Source: Lachnospiraceae bacterium UBA1201 (GTDB lineage: Bacteria > Bacillota > Clostridia > Lachnospirales > Lachnospiraceae). Taken from it: DNA of 8,760 nucleotides. The translations under genes were made by a program, and so were the position numbers. The stretch lies in the NCBI GenBank assembly GCA_002309675.1, contig DBXX01000025.1, positions 16,433 through 25,192 on the forward strand. The letters are read 5' to 3'. The notes under the pieces are model-generated. The model was not told where the DNA came from. It saw only the letters and a list, made by a program, of their open reading frames with translations, and searched no databases. Shown piece after piece: positions 1 through 5,673 of this stretch; within the stretch, counting starts at the first letter, position 1; each line of letters starts with the position of its first letter.

Positions 1-408
1 TCCTTCAAACAGCCGGACAAACGGGTTGTTCTCCCCGACCCGCTTCTCCTTATGAAAGCCTATGTAGTCATTCATACACTGAAGCACGACATAAAGCATA
101 TTATTTCTGTCCAGTATCTCCAAAAGCTCGCGGTTCTTAACAGCAAAGTCGAATATCGTCGTCAGAACATCCACGTCGCCATGATCGACGGTCTCAAAGT
201 ATTCACGGATGATCGTTCGGATCAGGGATAGCAGCACATCGTCCTTGGATTCAAAGTTTCTGTAAAAGGTCTTCTGGGCCAGTTTCGCCTCCAACAGGAT
301 CTGCTTGACAGAAATCTCCTCATACGGAGCTGCATTCATTAATCGGATCAATGCTTCCGTGATCTCCTTCTGAGATCGTATCGCCGAAGGGTTCTTCGTT
401 TCAAACAT
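1..408 (-). CDS. TetR/AcrR-family transcriptional repressor (3' part missing)
   Basis: Visible are 136 N-terminal residues; the reading frame runs off the left edge, so the C-terminus is missing. Residues about 13-60 form a TetR-type DNA-binding domain: a first helix (SQKEITEALIRLM), then EISVKQILLEAKLAQKTFYR, which fits the helix-turn-helix with the family-typical TFYRNFESKDDVL ending. Residues after about 80 resemble the C-terminal domain of the small TetR-like regulators common in Firmicutes; the ligand cannot be inferred. The ATG at 406-408 is supported by AGGAGG six bases upstream. The gene is divergent from the HXXEE membrane protein gene. The shared gap carries a palindrome overlapping this gene's own -35 region, so autorepression together with control of the neighbour is the likely arrangement (inference). 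Family assignment is firm. Confidence 0.9.
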   Translation of the reverse strand, partial: MFETKNPSAIRSQKEITEALIRLMNAAPYEEISVKQILLEAKLAQKTFYRNFESKDDVLLSLIRTIIREYFETVDHGDVDVLTTIFDFAVKNRELLEILDRNNMLYVVLQCMNDYIGFHKEKRVGENNPFVRLFEG

Positions 409-420
409 GCTACTCCTCCT

Positions 421-431
421 AAGTGACACTT
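421..431. promoter_or_regulatory. Putative TetR operator, distal site next to the ribosome binding site
   Basis: AAGTGACACTT is itself palindromic (AAGTG-A-CACTT). Its first nine bases recur inverted at 512-520, with the second copy differing from the full 11-mer at one position. It abuts the AGGAGG ribosome binding site of the TetR gene. It could be a second repressor contact allowing looping or a transcription block; this is weaker evidence than the promoter-proximal palindrome. Confidence 0.3.
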
Positions 432-464
432 TTTAGCATGATTGTGTATCTTCGGGTTTGGGTG

Positions 465-493
465 TTTACTTTCACCGCGCCCCATTGTATTAT
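465..493 (+). promoter_or_regulatory. Rightward promoter of the HXXEE membrane protein gene
   Basis: TTTACT at 465-470 and TATTAT at 488-493 are separated by 17 bases, a weak-to-moderate sigma-A type promoter. The predicted start near 500 puts the palindrome at 503-516 directly on the initial transcribed bases, where a bound repressor would block this promoter as well as the leftward one. Confidence 0.5.
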
Positions 494-518
494 ATCACAA
501 ACGACACAAATGTGTCAC
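489..518 (-). promoter_or_regulatory. Leftward promoter of the TetR-family gene
   Basis: Read on the minus strand there is a perfect TATAAT at 494-489 and GTGACA (five of six matches to TTGACA) at 518-513, separated by 18 bases. Transcription would begin near 482, leaving a leader of about 74 bases before the ATG at 408. The -10 box overlaps the -10 box of the rightward promoter, so the two promoters should compete, and the -35 box lies inside the putative operator. Seen in sequence; activity is inferred. Confidence 0.6.
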
Positions 519-520
519 TT
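503..520. promoter_or_regulatory. Putative TetR operator, promoter-proximal site
   Basis: GACACAAATGTGTC at 503-516 is a palindrome with two perfect 6-base arms around a 2-base centre. Its right arm continues as GTGTCACTT (512-520), which is the exact reverse complement of AAGTGACAC at 421-429. The site covers the leftward -35 box and the predicted start of the rightward transcript. Size, symmetry and position fit a TetR-family operator; that the neighbouring TetR protein binds it is inference. Confidence 0.5.
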
Positions 521-538
521 TTTTTACAGGAGGTACTC

Positions 539-1078
539 ATGAGAGACTACATTTTACTTCTACCGATTCTGTTCATCTTTCACGACATGGAAGAGATCGC
601 CGGATTTCTCTGGTTTTTCAAACGAAACCCCTATCTTTTTGACCGTTTTCCGAAGGTAATGAAGCCTTATCGCGGACTGACCCATGAGGCATTTGCCCTT
701 GGGGTCTATGAAGAATTTATTCCCTTCTTCGGCGTCAGCCTTCTGGCATATTATTTCCCGTGCGATGTTCTCCACGGCCTTTGGTTCGGCATATTCATGG
801 CCCTCACAGGTCATTTCTTCATCCACATCGGACATACGGTATATATCCGAAAATACATTCCCTGTGTGATCACCAGTGTGATCTGCCTGCCGATCAGCAT
901 TCTTATCCTCATAAAGTGTGCCGTTCTTATGAACTGGAACACAGCTTCGATCGTTTCGGTCCCTGTGGCGATCCTCCTCATGATCGGAAACATGAAATTG
1001 GACTACCGGTTCATGCAGATCATAAGCCGAAAGATTCGTTCGGATGAAACGCAGTCCAAGCCCCTGCCCCTGCCTTGA
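539..1078 (+). CDS. HXXEE-family integral membrane protein
   Basis: A 179-residue hydrophobic protein with about four to five membrane segments (roughly residues 3-15, 53-73, 79-99, 106-129 and 136-151) and a short basic, proline-ending tail. Residues 15-19 read HDMEE, the signature of the HXXEE domain family, a poorly characterised group of bacterial membrane proteins often found beside TetR-type regulators. Other polar residues in or near membrane segments are E58-E59 and H92, H96 and H99; together with the HxxEE motif they could build a metal or proton site (inference). The start is the ATG at 539, with AGGAGGT just upstream. An upstream in-frame ATG at 458 was rejected because it lies inside the promoter and lacks a ribosome binding site. 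Biochemical function is unknown; control by the divergent TetR protein is likely. Confidence 0.85.
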   Translation: MRDYILLLPILFIFHDMEEIAGFLWFFKRNPYLFDRFPKVMKPYRGLTHEAFALGVYEEFIPFFGVSLLAYYFPCDVLHGLWFGIFMALTGHFFIHIGHTVYIRKYIPCVITSVICLPISILILIKCAVLMNWNTASIVSVPVAILLMIGNMKLDYRFMQIISRKIRSDETQSKPLPLP

Positions 1079-1081
1079 TCA

Positions 1082-1112
1082 CCCGGGAAACTTCCCGGGC
1101 ATCTGTTCTTTT
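1082..1112 (+). terminator. Intrinsic terminator of the HXXEE gene
   Basis: Four bases after the stop codon CCCGGGAAACTTCCCGGG forms a perfect stem of at least seven pairs with a tight loop, followed by a modest T-rich stretch containing TTCTTTT. The tract is poor on the opposite strand, so it serves mainly the rightward gene. The leftward 87-residue gene stops 58 bases away, so the arrangement is convergent. Confidence 0.7.
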
Positions 1113-1169
1113 GCGTATAAGCTACCGATTCATGATCGATCTTCATTCTTCAATCTAAATCCGGGTTTG

Positions 1170-1433
1170 TTATTCGATCGGAGTGATGAAAACCATCTCC
1201 TTTTCGGTAAGATTCTTTTTCAGTTTATATGCCTGCACCCGTGTTAGTTGCGGGTCGTAGGGCATTTTCCCTTTGGGAAACTCCTTTTTTACGATTCGCT
1301 TATACAAGCCACTGATAAATGAAAGCCAGCGCTTGGTTCCTTCCGCGGAGCCCTTATCTTCCAGATACAGCACCCCATCGGCAGAATGGAACACAAGCAA
1401 CGCAACGTTTAGCGTACAGTTGGGGTTTTGCAA
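1170..1433 (-). CDS. Hypothetical 87-residue protein
   Basis: Not recognised. The protein begins with a hydrophobic stretch (LNVALLVFHS), continues through a mixed region with YLEDKG and KRWLSFISGLYKRI, and has a lysine-rich second half ending in MVFITPIE. It has no cysteine pair, no signal peptide and no obvious catalytic motif. The likely start is a TTG at 1431-1433 preceded four bases upstream by AAAGGAG. The same frame is open for a further 18 codons upstream, but these contain no ATG, GTG or ribosome binding site. The gene begins about 50 bases after the stop of the SUKH gene and is probably co-transcribed with it. It could be a small partner of that protein or a remnant of a longer gene; its protein-coding status is moderately supported. 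Confidence 0.5.
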   Translation of the reverse strand: MQNPNCTLNVALLVFHSADGVLYLEDKGSAEGTKRWLSFISGLYKRIVKKEFPKGKMPYDPQLTRVQAYKLKKNLTEKEMVFITPIE

Positions 1434-1482
1434 GAAACTCCTTTCTAAGTGGATCTTCGTCCGATTATCAAAAAGAATAGAA

Positions 1483-2823
1483 CTACTTTAACGCCTTTAG
1501 GAAGGAAATGAAGGACGGAAATGCCTCTTCAAAATCCCATTCATCCATGCCGTGCATTGCGTAATAAACCGGTGAATTCTCCTGCTGGACATCTATGCAG
1601 AACGGATCCGCTAAGCATGTAGCAACTACGATATAGTTCTTCGGCCAGTCTGCGATCTTGGTATTCTCTCTGGGAATTAAAGCATATCCGGCCTGAGCAT
1701 CGATCAGATCATGCGCTCCAATCAACCAAACTGGACCATAGTCTTTCAGTTTCATTTCGACACCTAGAGGAGAAGCCTTCATCAGAAAATCCAGATACGA
1801 ATTCGGTGGGTTCAGCTCCTTCTTGATCATCTCTATGTCATCATCGGTTGCTTGTACCAGCCAAAATTCCGGATGCGCCTTGTCTTTATGTCCTTCTCTT
1901 CTCTTGAGTAGCTTAGCATTGAGCGATGCATACACTTTTTCGGCTGAGGTCTTCGGTTCCCGCAGGCATTCGTGTACTTGCGGATCTTCGTATCCACTCC
2001 CATCCGGATATCCAGCATCTCTCCACTTTTCTATTTCGGCCAGTCTTAGGTTTTTGATTTTCCAGTGTATTAATTCATATGGACTCCCTAAATCGAATGG
2101 CTGGTCGGACAGATGTGATAATTCACACACGATCAATGCTCTGCACTCCATGTCCAAATCACCGCGGAGCAATGCATCCACCAGAAATTCATACGCTGAT
2201 TTCTGCATAACCACGGCATATCCCTTTATCGCCCAAAATGCCTCGGAACTGTTGCCATGCTGTATCTTCTCTCTATAGTAGTCTGCATATCGGATCTCAT
2301 TCTCTTTCACAAGATCGTTGATCGTCGGGATAATGAGAGACCTCAAATGAGTCATGGATGTCTCTTCTGAATACTTCATCATAGCCTCAATGATACAGGC
2401 TCTTTTCGCTTCGTTCTTTTTCGCCGCCTTTTCCAACTTATCGATCGCATTAAACGCTTTCTCTCCATCCTTAGCCTCGAACAGTTTTCCAATCAGTTCC
2501 TCGACATTCGCTTTAGAAGAAGATACTTTTGAAAACTCCAGGAGTTCGTGATCCCCTTCTATGACTGTCATATCAGCCCCTGCTTTCTTCAAAGCTCTCA
2601 GGTTTTTTAAAAACAGATCTCCCAGAAAATAATCGGAGTTGTCTTTACCGTTATGGATTATGGGGTTAACTTTGGGATCAAACGCGAAAACCACTTCTCC
2701 TTTTTCCATGGAATCCTTTATATGAGTCATGGACAGAGAGTCATCATATTCTCTTATGATCTTTATATATTGCAAATACTTTTTATCTTTTTTGATCTTT
2801 ACCGTAACCCTACTCGTAAACAA
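1483..2823 (-). CDS. SUKH (SMI1/KNR4) domain protein with helical-repeat middle region
   Basis: A 446-residue soluble protein without a signal peptide. Residues about 326-446 carry a SUKH/SMI1-KNR4 domain: an opening helix (DDDIEMIKKELNPPNSYLDFL), the central strands with GPVWLIG, then LADPFCIDV, SPVYYAMHG and the closing aromatic/acidic segment ending FPSFISFLKAL. Residues about 105-300 are predominantly helical and resemble HEAT-like repeats. The N-terminal 90 residues look like a small alpha/beta domain ending in KNLRALKKAGADMTVIEG. SUKH domains in bacteria are known mainly as immunity proteins against polymorphic toxins and as scaffolds; no toxin gene is visible next to this one, so an immunity role is only a possibility. 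The start is TTG at 2821-2823 with a GGGGGGAG ribosome binding site nine bases upstream. The gene lies 50 bases after the flavin reductase gene. Confidence 0.8.
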   Translation of the reverse strand: MFTSRVTVKIKKDKKYLQYIKIIREYDDSLSMTHIKDSMEKGEVVFAFDPKVNPIIHNGKDNSDYFLGDLFLKNLRALKKAGADMTVIEGDHELLEFSKVSSSKANVEELIGKLFEAKDGEKAFNAIDKLEKAAKKNEAKRACIIEAMMKYSEETSMTHLRSLIIPTINDLVKENEIRYADYYREKIQHGNSSEAFWAIKGYAVVMQKSAYEFLVDALLRGDLDMECRALIVCELSHLSDQPFDLGSPYELIHWKIKNLRLAEIEKWRDAGYPDGSGYEDPQVHECLREPKTSAEKVYASLNAKLLKRREGHKDKAHPEFWLVQATDDDIEMIKKELNPPNSYLDFLMKASPLGVEMKLKDYGPVWLIGAHDLIDAQAGYALIPRENTKIADWPKNYIVVATCLADPFCIDVQQENSPVYYAMHGMDEWDFEEAFPSFISFLKALK

Positions 2824-2873
2824 TACGGTTCACTCCCCCCTCTTTCGTTCTTCCCTTTTATAAATTCGAAAGC

Positions 2874-3353
2874 TCATGCCTTCCGGATGACTTCCACGAT
2901 CTCACCAATATACATATCGTGAGGCGCCTGTCCTTCATACATAGCCCGGGCTACATCGTTCGGCATATTCGCCACATCCAGCTGCTGCTTAAACAGCTTT
3001 TTGCAAACCAGCGTGACCTCAGCCTCTTCAAAAGACATGGATGCGCCTGCCTGAACCGGCGTAAGCCCGGAGGCTTTCATCTTATCCATGTCCCGGCCGG
3101 ACTTCGAGCCGAGCACGCCGAGGATTTTCCTGAACGCTTCCGGATAGAAACTTACCGTAAAGTATTCTTCGGAGTCCATGAAATCGTGTGTGTATCTGGA
3201 TGTCCGCACATAAACCGTCGCCACAGGCCGGCCCCAAAGGGTTCCGAGTCCGCCCCAGCTAATGGTCATCGTGTTGAACTTCTCTTCATTTCCCGCTGTG
3301 AGCAGAGCCCACTTCTTATCAAATACGCTTAAGATATCAGTTGTAAATTCCAT
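2874..3353 (-). CDS. Flavin reductase-like, FMN-binding split-barrel protein
   Basis: A 159-residue cytosolic protein matching the flavin reductase-like family, which binds FMN in a split beta-barrel and reduces or uses free flavin with NAD(P)H. Visible family features are NTMTISWGG at residues 27-35, then WGRPVATVYVRTSRYT at about 40-55, where flavin-phosphate contacts lie in this fold, the YFTVSFYPE strand at 64-72, a GSKSGRD loop at 82-88, and the closing HDMYIGEIVEV at 145-155. The length is normal for the family, so the gene appears intact. The ATG at 3351-3353 has GGAGG nine bases upstream. It lies directly downstream of the ABM monooxygenase pseudogene. Such reductases often sit next to small oxygenases, so its original partner may have been that lost enzyme (inference). 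Confidence 0.88.
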   Translation of the reverse strand: MEFTTDILSVFDKKWALLTAGNEEKFNTMTISWGGLGTLWGRPVATVYVRTSRYTHDFMDSEEYFTVSFYPEAFRKILGVLGSKSGRDMDKMKASGLTPVQAGASMSFEEAEVTLVCKKLFKQQLDVANMPNDVARAMYEGQAPHDMYIGEIVEVIRKA

Positions 3354-3371
3354 CCTTTAAATCCTCCTTTT

Positions 3372-3586
3372 TTATACCTGTTCTCCACTGAATTTCATGA
3401 ACTCCGTGGTTTCGACGTATTCTGCCTTGAGTTCACCGAGTTTTGCAAAATGAGCACTGTTTTTATGAATCTCGATCGCCTGCGCGTCGCGCCAAACTTC
3501 CGTCAAAATGAGTTCATCCGGAGCGATGCCAAACGAATACTCATATCGGATATAATCGGTTCCGCTTTAACATCGAACGGTATCAC
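3372..3586 (-). pseudogene. Antibiotic biosynthesis monooxygenase (ABM) family gene, 5' part degraded
   Basis: The frame ending with TAA at 3372-3374 encodes 64 residues from SGTDYIRYEYSFG to KFSGEQV. It matches the second half of ABM/quinol-monooxygenase-like proteins: the RYEYSF strand, the ELILTEVWRDAQAIEIH segment, the NSAHFAKLGELKAEYV helix and a VETTEFMKF end. Immediately upstream this frame hits TAA (3567-3569), and no start codon with a ribosome binding site is available. A plausible N-terminal scrap (VIPFDVKA) is readable in another frame from 3586. The order of matches suggests that an internal part of the N-terminal half was lost together with the frame. An intact member is about 95 residues. 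The broken 5' end abuts the stop codon of the beta-propeller gene. The family match is recognisable but the detail of the lesion is inferred. Confidence 0.65.
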
Positions 3587-3593
3587 CGCCCGT

Positions 3594-4505
3594 TTATACG
3601 TCCCCTAAATAACTTCCATCCCATGTGGAAATAATATATCTTCTGTCTTCATCGATCATCTTAAAATCCGTGATCGTATAATATTCAAACTCCCGGATCA
3701 GTTTCATGGATGAGAGTTCAAATAATCCGGACGTATTACCGCCCAGGTAGACAAAAAGATACTTTTCGCAGGGCGAAACCCTTATTATTTGTAGCGCTCG
3801 ATAGGCTTCTTCCTTCTTAAACGGAAGCTGCAGTTTCGTCGTTTCGGTAAAATCCTTGTCCGTAACCACCAGGTGTTTTTTATCTGCGTCCAGATAGTAG
3901 ATATGATCCCTGCAGAACGAAATTCCCTTTATACAGTCCGGAGCGGGCCCGCTGAATTGCCGTATAACTTTATAGGAAATACTGTTCGGATCCGAAGCAG
4001 ACACCAGAGCTACCGCGGTTTTATACTCTCTCCCTCTATCCACGATCTTATAAATATTCTTACTGAAGCGGTCATAATGCTGATAGGCAAATGGGGAATA
4101 CCCGGTATCATTCTCTATAATATCATCCAGTATACGGAAGTTGTTTTCGATGTCCAGAAGCATCGTCCTTCCTTTTTGATCGAAATCCAATAGACATTTC
4201 TCATCCGTAAAAATCATCGGATAGCCTTCAGTCTCAGCCATTTTGTTCCTGCATATTTCCTCACCGGTCTCCATGGACAGGAATGCTATCATCCCGCTGG
4301 TATTCTTCGCAGCCAGATACTTTTTGTTTGGCGAGATCGCTATTTTAGCTACATAGCTGACCGTTTTTGCCTTAAATATCTGCCGCCCCGTCTCCAGGTC
4401 ATAAACATACACGCCGTTTCTGTTATTGCATGTCGCTACCAGCTTTTCATCTTCTGAAATAAACAGATCCCAGTTCCAACCATTGAGTTTCTTATCCTTC
4501 CCCAT
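3594..4505 (-). CDS. Beta-propeller (WD40/YVTN-like repeat) protein
   Basis: A 303-residue cytosolic protein made of diverged propeller blades. Clear repeats are residues 32-44 (VYVYDLETGRQIF), 56-84 (AISPNKKYLAAKN then MIAFLSMETGEEI), and about 248-280 (IRVSPCEKYLFVYLGGNTSG then LFELSSMKLIREF), each with the ISPxxKYL and LExxTGxxI pattern typical of WD40-like blades. No catalytic residues are recognisable, so a protein-binding scaffold is the natural guess. The start chosen is the ATG at 4503-4505, four bases after the transglutaminase gene's TGA and preceded by GGGGGTGA. The longer alternative at 4532 would overlap the upstream gene by 23 bases and has a poor ribosome binding site. The coupling suggests that the two proteins work together. 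The exact function is unknown. Confidence 0.75.
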   Translation of the reverse strand: MGKDKKLNGWNWDLFISEDEKLVATCNNRNGVYVYDLETGRQIFKAKTVSYVAKIAISPNKKYLAAKNTSGMIAFLSMETGEEICRNKMAETEGYPMIFTDEKCLLDFDQKGRTMLLDIENNFRILDDIIENDTGYSPFAYQHYDRFSKNIYKIVDRGREYKTAVALVSASDPNSISYKVIRQFSGPAPDCIKGISFCRDHIYYLDADKKHLVVTDKDFTETTKLQLPFKKEEAYRALQIIRVSPCEKYLFVYLGGNTSGLFELSSMKLIREFEYYTITDFKMIDEDRRYIISTWDGSYLGDV

Positions 4506-4509
4506 TTTC

Positions 4510-5322
4510 TCACCCCCAAAATTCCTGTTCATTGGTGATCTCTTTACACTTTACATCCTTTTTATAATCATATCCCGGAGGGATCAGGCATACGTATGAA
4601 TCCCCAAAGCGCCACTTGCTTTCCAGGCTGAGCCCGTAGGTCGTATGTCTCGCGAACCAGTATAGATTCTTAGCCCAATAGCACTTAAGATACTCCTTTC
4701 CCTCGGGAGAACCGTACCATGCCTCCTCAAAGCCCGGGAGGGCACATATTTCGAAGTCCCCGCCATCGCGGAGGAGTTCGCGCATCTCAAACAGCGACAG
4801 CACATCCCCTTCTTTCGTGGTGGCATACTCTGTCATATCACTGTCGATCATGGCCCATTTTTGTTTCTCCGGAAGCCAGACATGATTTACCACGTGACAG
4901 TCCCCGTCATTTTTATCTTCCGGCAGGCAGGTGATAAATGTATTCTTGATTCCTGCGGTTAAAAGGAGCTCGCTAAGCAGGATCGAGTGCCACCTGCAGT
5001 TGAAACCGGTCGGATACTCTTTTACATATTCATACAACGATATCGCATTCAGATTTTTGATCCATTTTTTCTGGTTGTCATGTGGAACCAGCTTTGCGAC
5101 AAATTGCGCGAGCTTTAGCGCCTTTTCCCATGTCGTTAACGGCGACTGTTCCATCGCCTCCAGGTCCAGACCCGCTTTTTCTTTATAGTACTTACGGATC
5201 GTGTCTTTCCGCCTTTTATCTGCCTTCACGACATATCGTATTCCAACGGTGTCATCATTATACGGCGTTGCATCCCGAAGTATTTTTGCATAATCCTGCA
5301 GTGTTTTCTTATTAATTTCCAT
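4510..5322 (-). CDS. Transglutaminase-like (papain-fold) protein
   Basis: A 270-residue protein without a signal peptide. The core at residues 107-162 shows the transglutaminase-like Cys-His-Asp arrangement: C109 in GFNCRWHSILLSELLLTAG at the start of a helix, H147 in VVNHVWLPEKQKW, and D160 (or D162) in AMIDSD. This is the fold of bacterial transglutaminase-like cysteine proteases and amidases. An N-terminal helical region (1-100) and an aromatic C-terminal part (185-270, rich in W and Y) are outside the core. The intact triad suggests an active enzyme, but whether it cleaves, cross-links or deamidates cannot be told. Absence of an export signal points to a cytosolic substrate. The start ATG at 5320-5322 has GAGGAG eight to nine bases upstream. 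The gene is followed four bases later by the beta-propeller gene, which may supply substrate binding. Confidence 0.82.
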   Translation of the reverse strand: MEINKKTLQDYAKILRDATPYNDDTVGIRYVVKADKRRKDTIRKYYKEKAGLDLEAMEQSPLTTWEKALKLAQFVAKLVPHDNQKKWIKNLNAISLYEYVKEYPTGFNCRWHSILLSELLLTAGIKNTFITCLPEDKNDGDCHVVNHVWLPEKQKWAMIDSDMTEYATTKEGDVLSLFEMRELLRDGGDFEICALPGFEEAWYGSPEGKEYLKCYWAKNLYWFARHTTYGLSLESKWRFGDSYVCLIPPGYDYKKDVKCKEITNEQEFWG

Positions 5323-5369
5323 ACGGGGGTTCTCCTCTTGTTATTCTGTCTTGATCGTATAATATCGAA

Positions 5370-5667
5370 CTATCTTTTTGTCAGAACCATACATTCTGTA
5401 GAAGCCGTAAACCCAAGTTTTTCATAGAGCGGTCTTCCTAACGAGGTTGCATCAAGACTGATCTCCGTAACACCTTTTTCCCATGTTCTCTCGATCAACA
5501 ATTCAACCATTTTACGGGCAATGCCCCGGCCGCGGTATTCACTTCTTGTATAAACGTTCATAAGATGAGCGCGTTTTCCGGTTGGGTGGTCAAAGGTCGG
5601 CATGATCCCGAAAAAACTCATGGATGCATTCAATATCCTCTTTTGAGGCGATCCTTATATCGATCAT
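5370..5667 (-). pseudogene. GNAT N-acetyltransferase gene with internal deletion and frameshift
   Basis: The C-terminal half of a GNAT enzyme is clear in the frame ending at 5370: MPTFDHPTGKRAHLMNVY, the acetyl-CoA loop YRGRGIARKMVELLIE, and the closing SLGRPLYEKLGFTASTECMVL. The best start in that frame is a TTG at 5631-5633 with little room for a ribosome binding site, giving only 87 residues. Upstream, in a different frame, an ATG at 5665-5667 begins MIDIRIASKEDIECI, a typical GNAT N-terminus, and then reaches TGA at 5590-5592. The two pieces fit one gene that lost about 50 central residues and its reading frame. The normal length is near 150. The ATG lies six bases after the histidine phosphatase stop, the expected place for the original start. 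A functional short protein from the C-terminal half cannot be excluded but would lack the N-terminal half of the fold. Confidence 0.75.
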
Positions 5668-5673
5668 TTTCAA

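Noticed and set aside
458..538. N-terminal extension of the HXXEE protein from the ATG at 458
   Set aside because: The extension covers the predicted promoter and operator, has no ribosome binding site, and the ATG at 539 has a strong AGGAGGT.
1483..2823. Toxin-immunity locus around the SUKH gene
   Set aside because: No toxin domain, secretion signal or repeat-rich polymorphic toxin gene is present in the window, so only the domain itself is reported.
2874..3332. Long rightward open frame at 2919-3332 opposite the flavin reductase gene
   Set aside because: It is antisense to a clearly recognised protein, is arginine/histidine/proline-rich like an antisense translation, and lacks family resemblance.
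4506..4532. Longer start of the beta-propeller protein at 4532
   Set aside because: It would overlap the transglutaminase gene by 23 bases with a poor ribosome binding site; the ATG at 4505 sits just after the upstream stop with GGGGGTGA before it.
5359..5384. Possible leftward promoter for the transglutaminase gene (CTGACA and TATTAT)
   Set aside because: The spacer is only 14 bases, too short for a normal sigma-A promoter, and no better -35 box was found.
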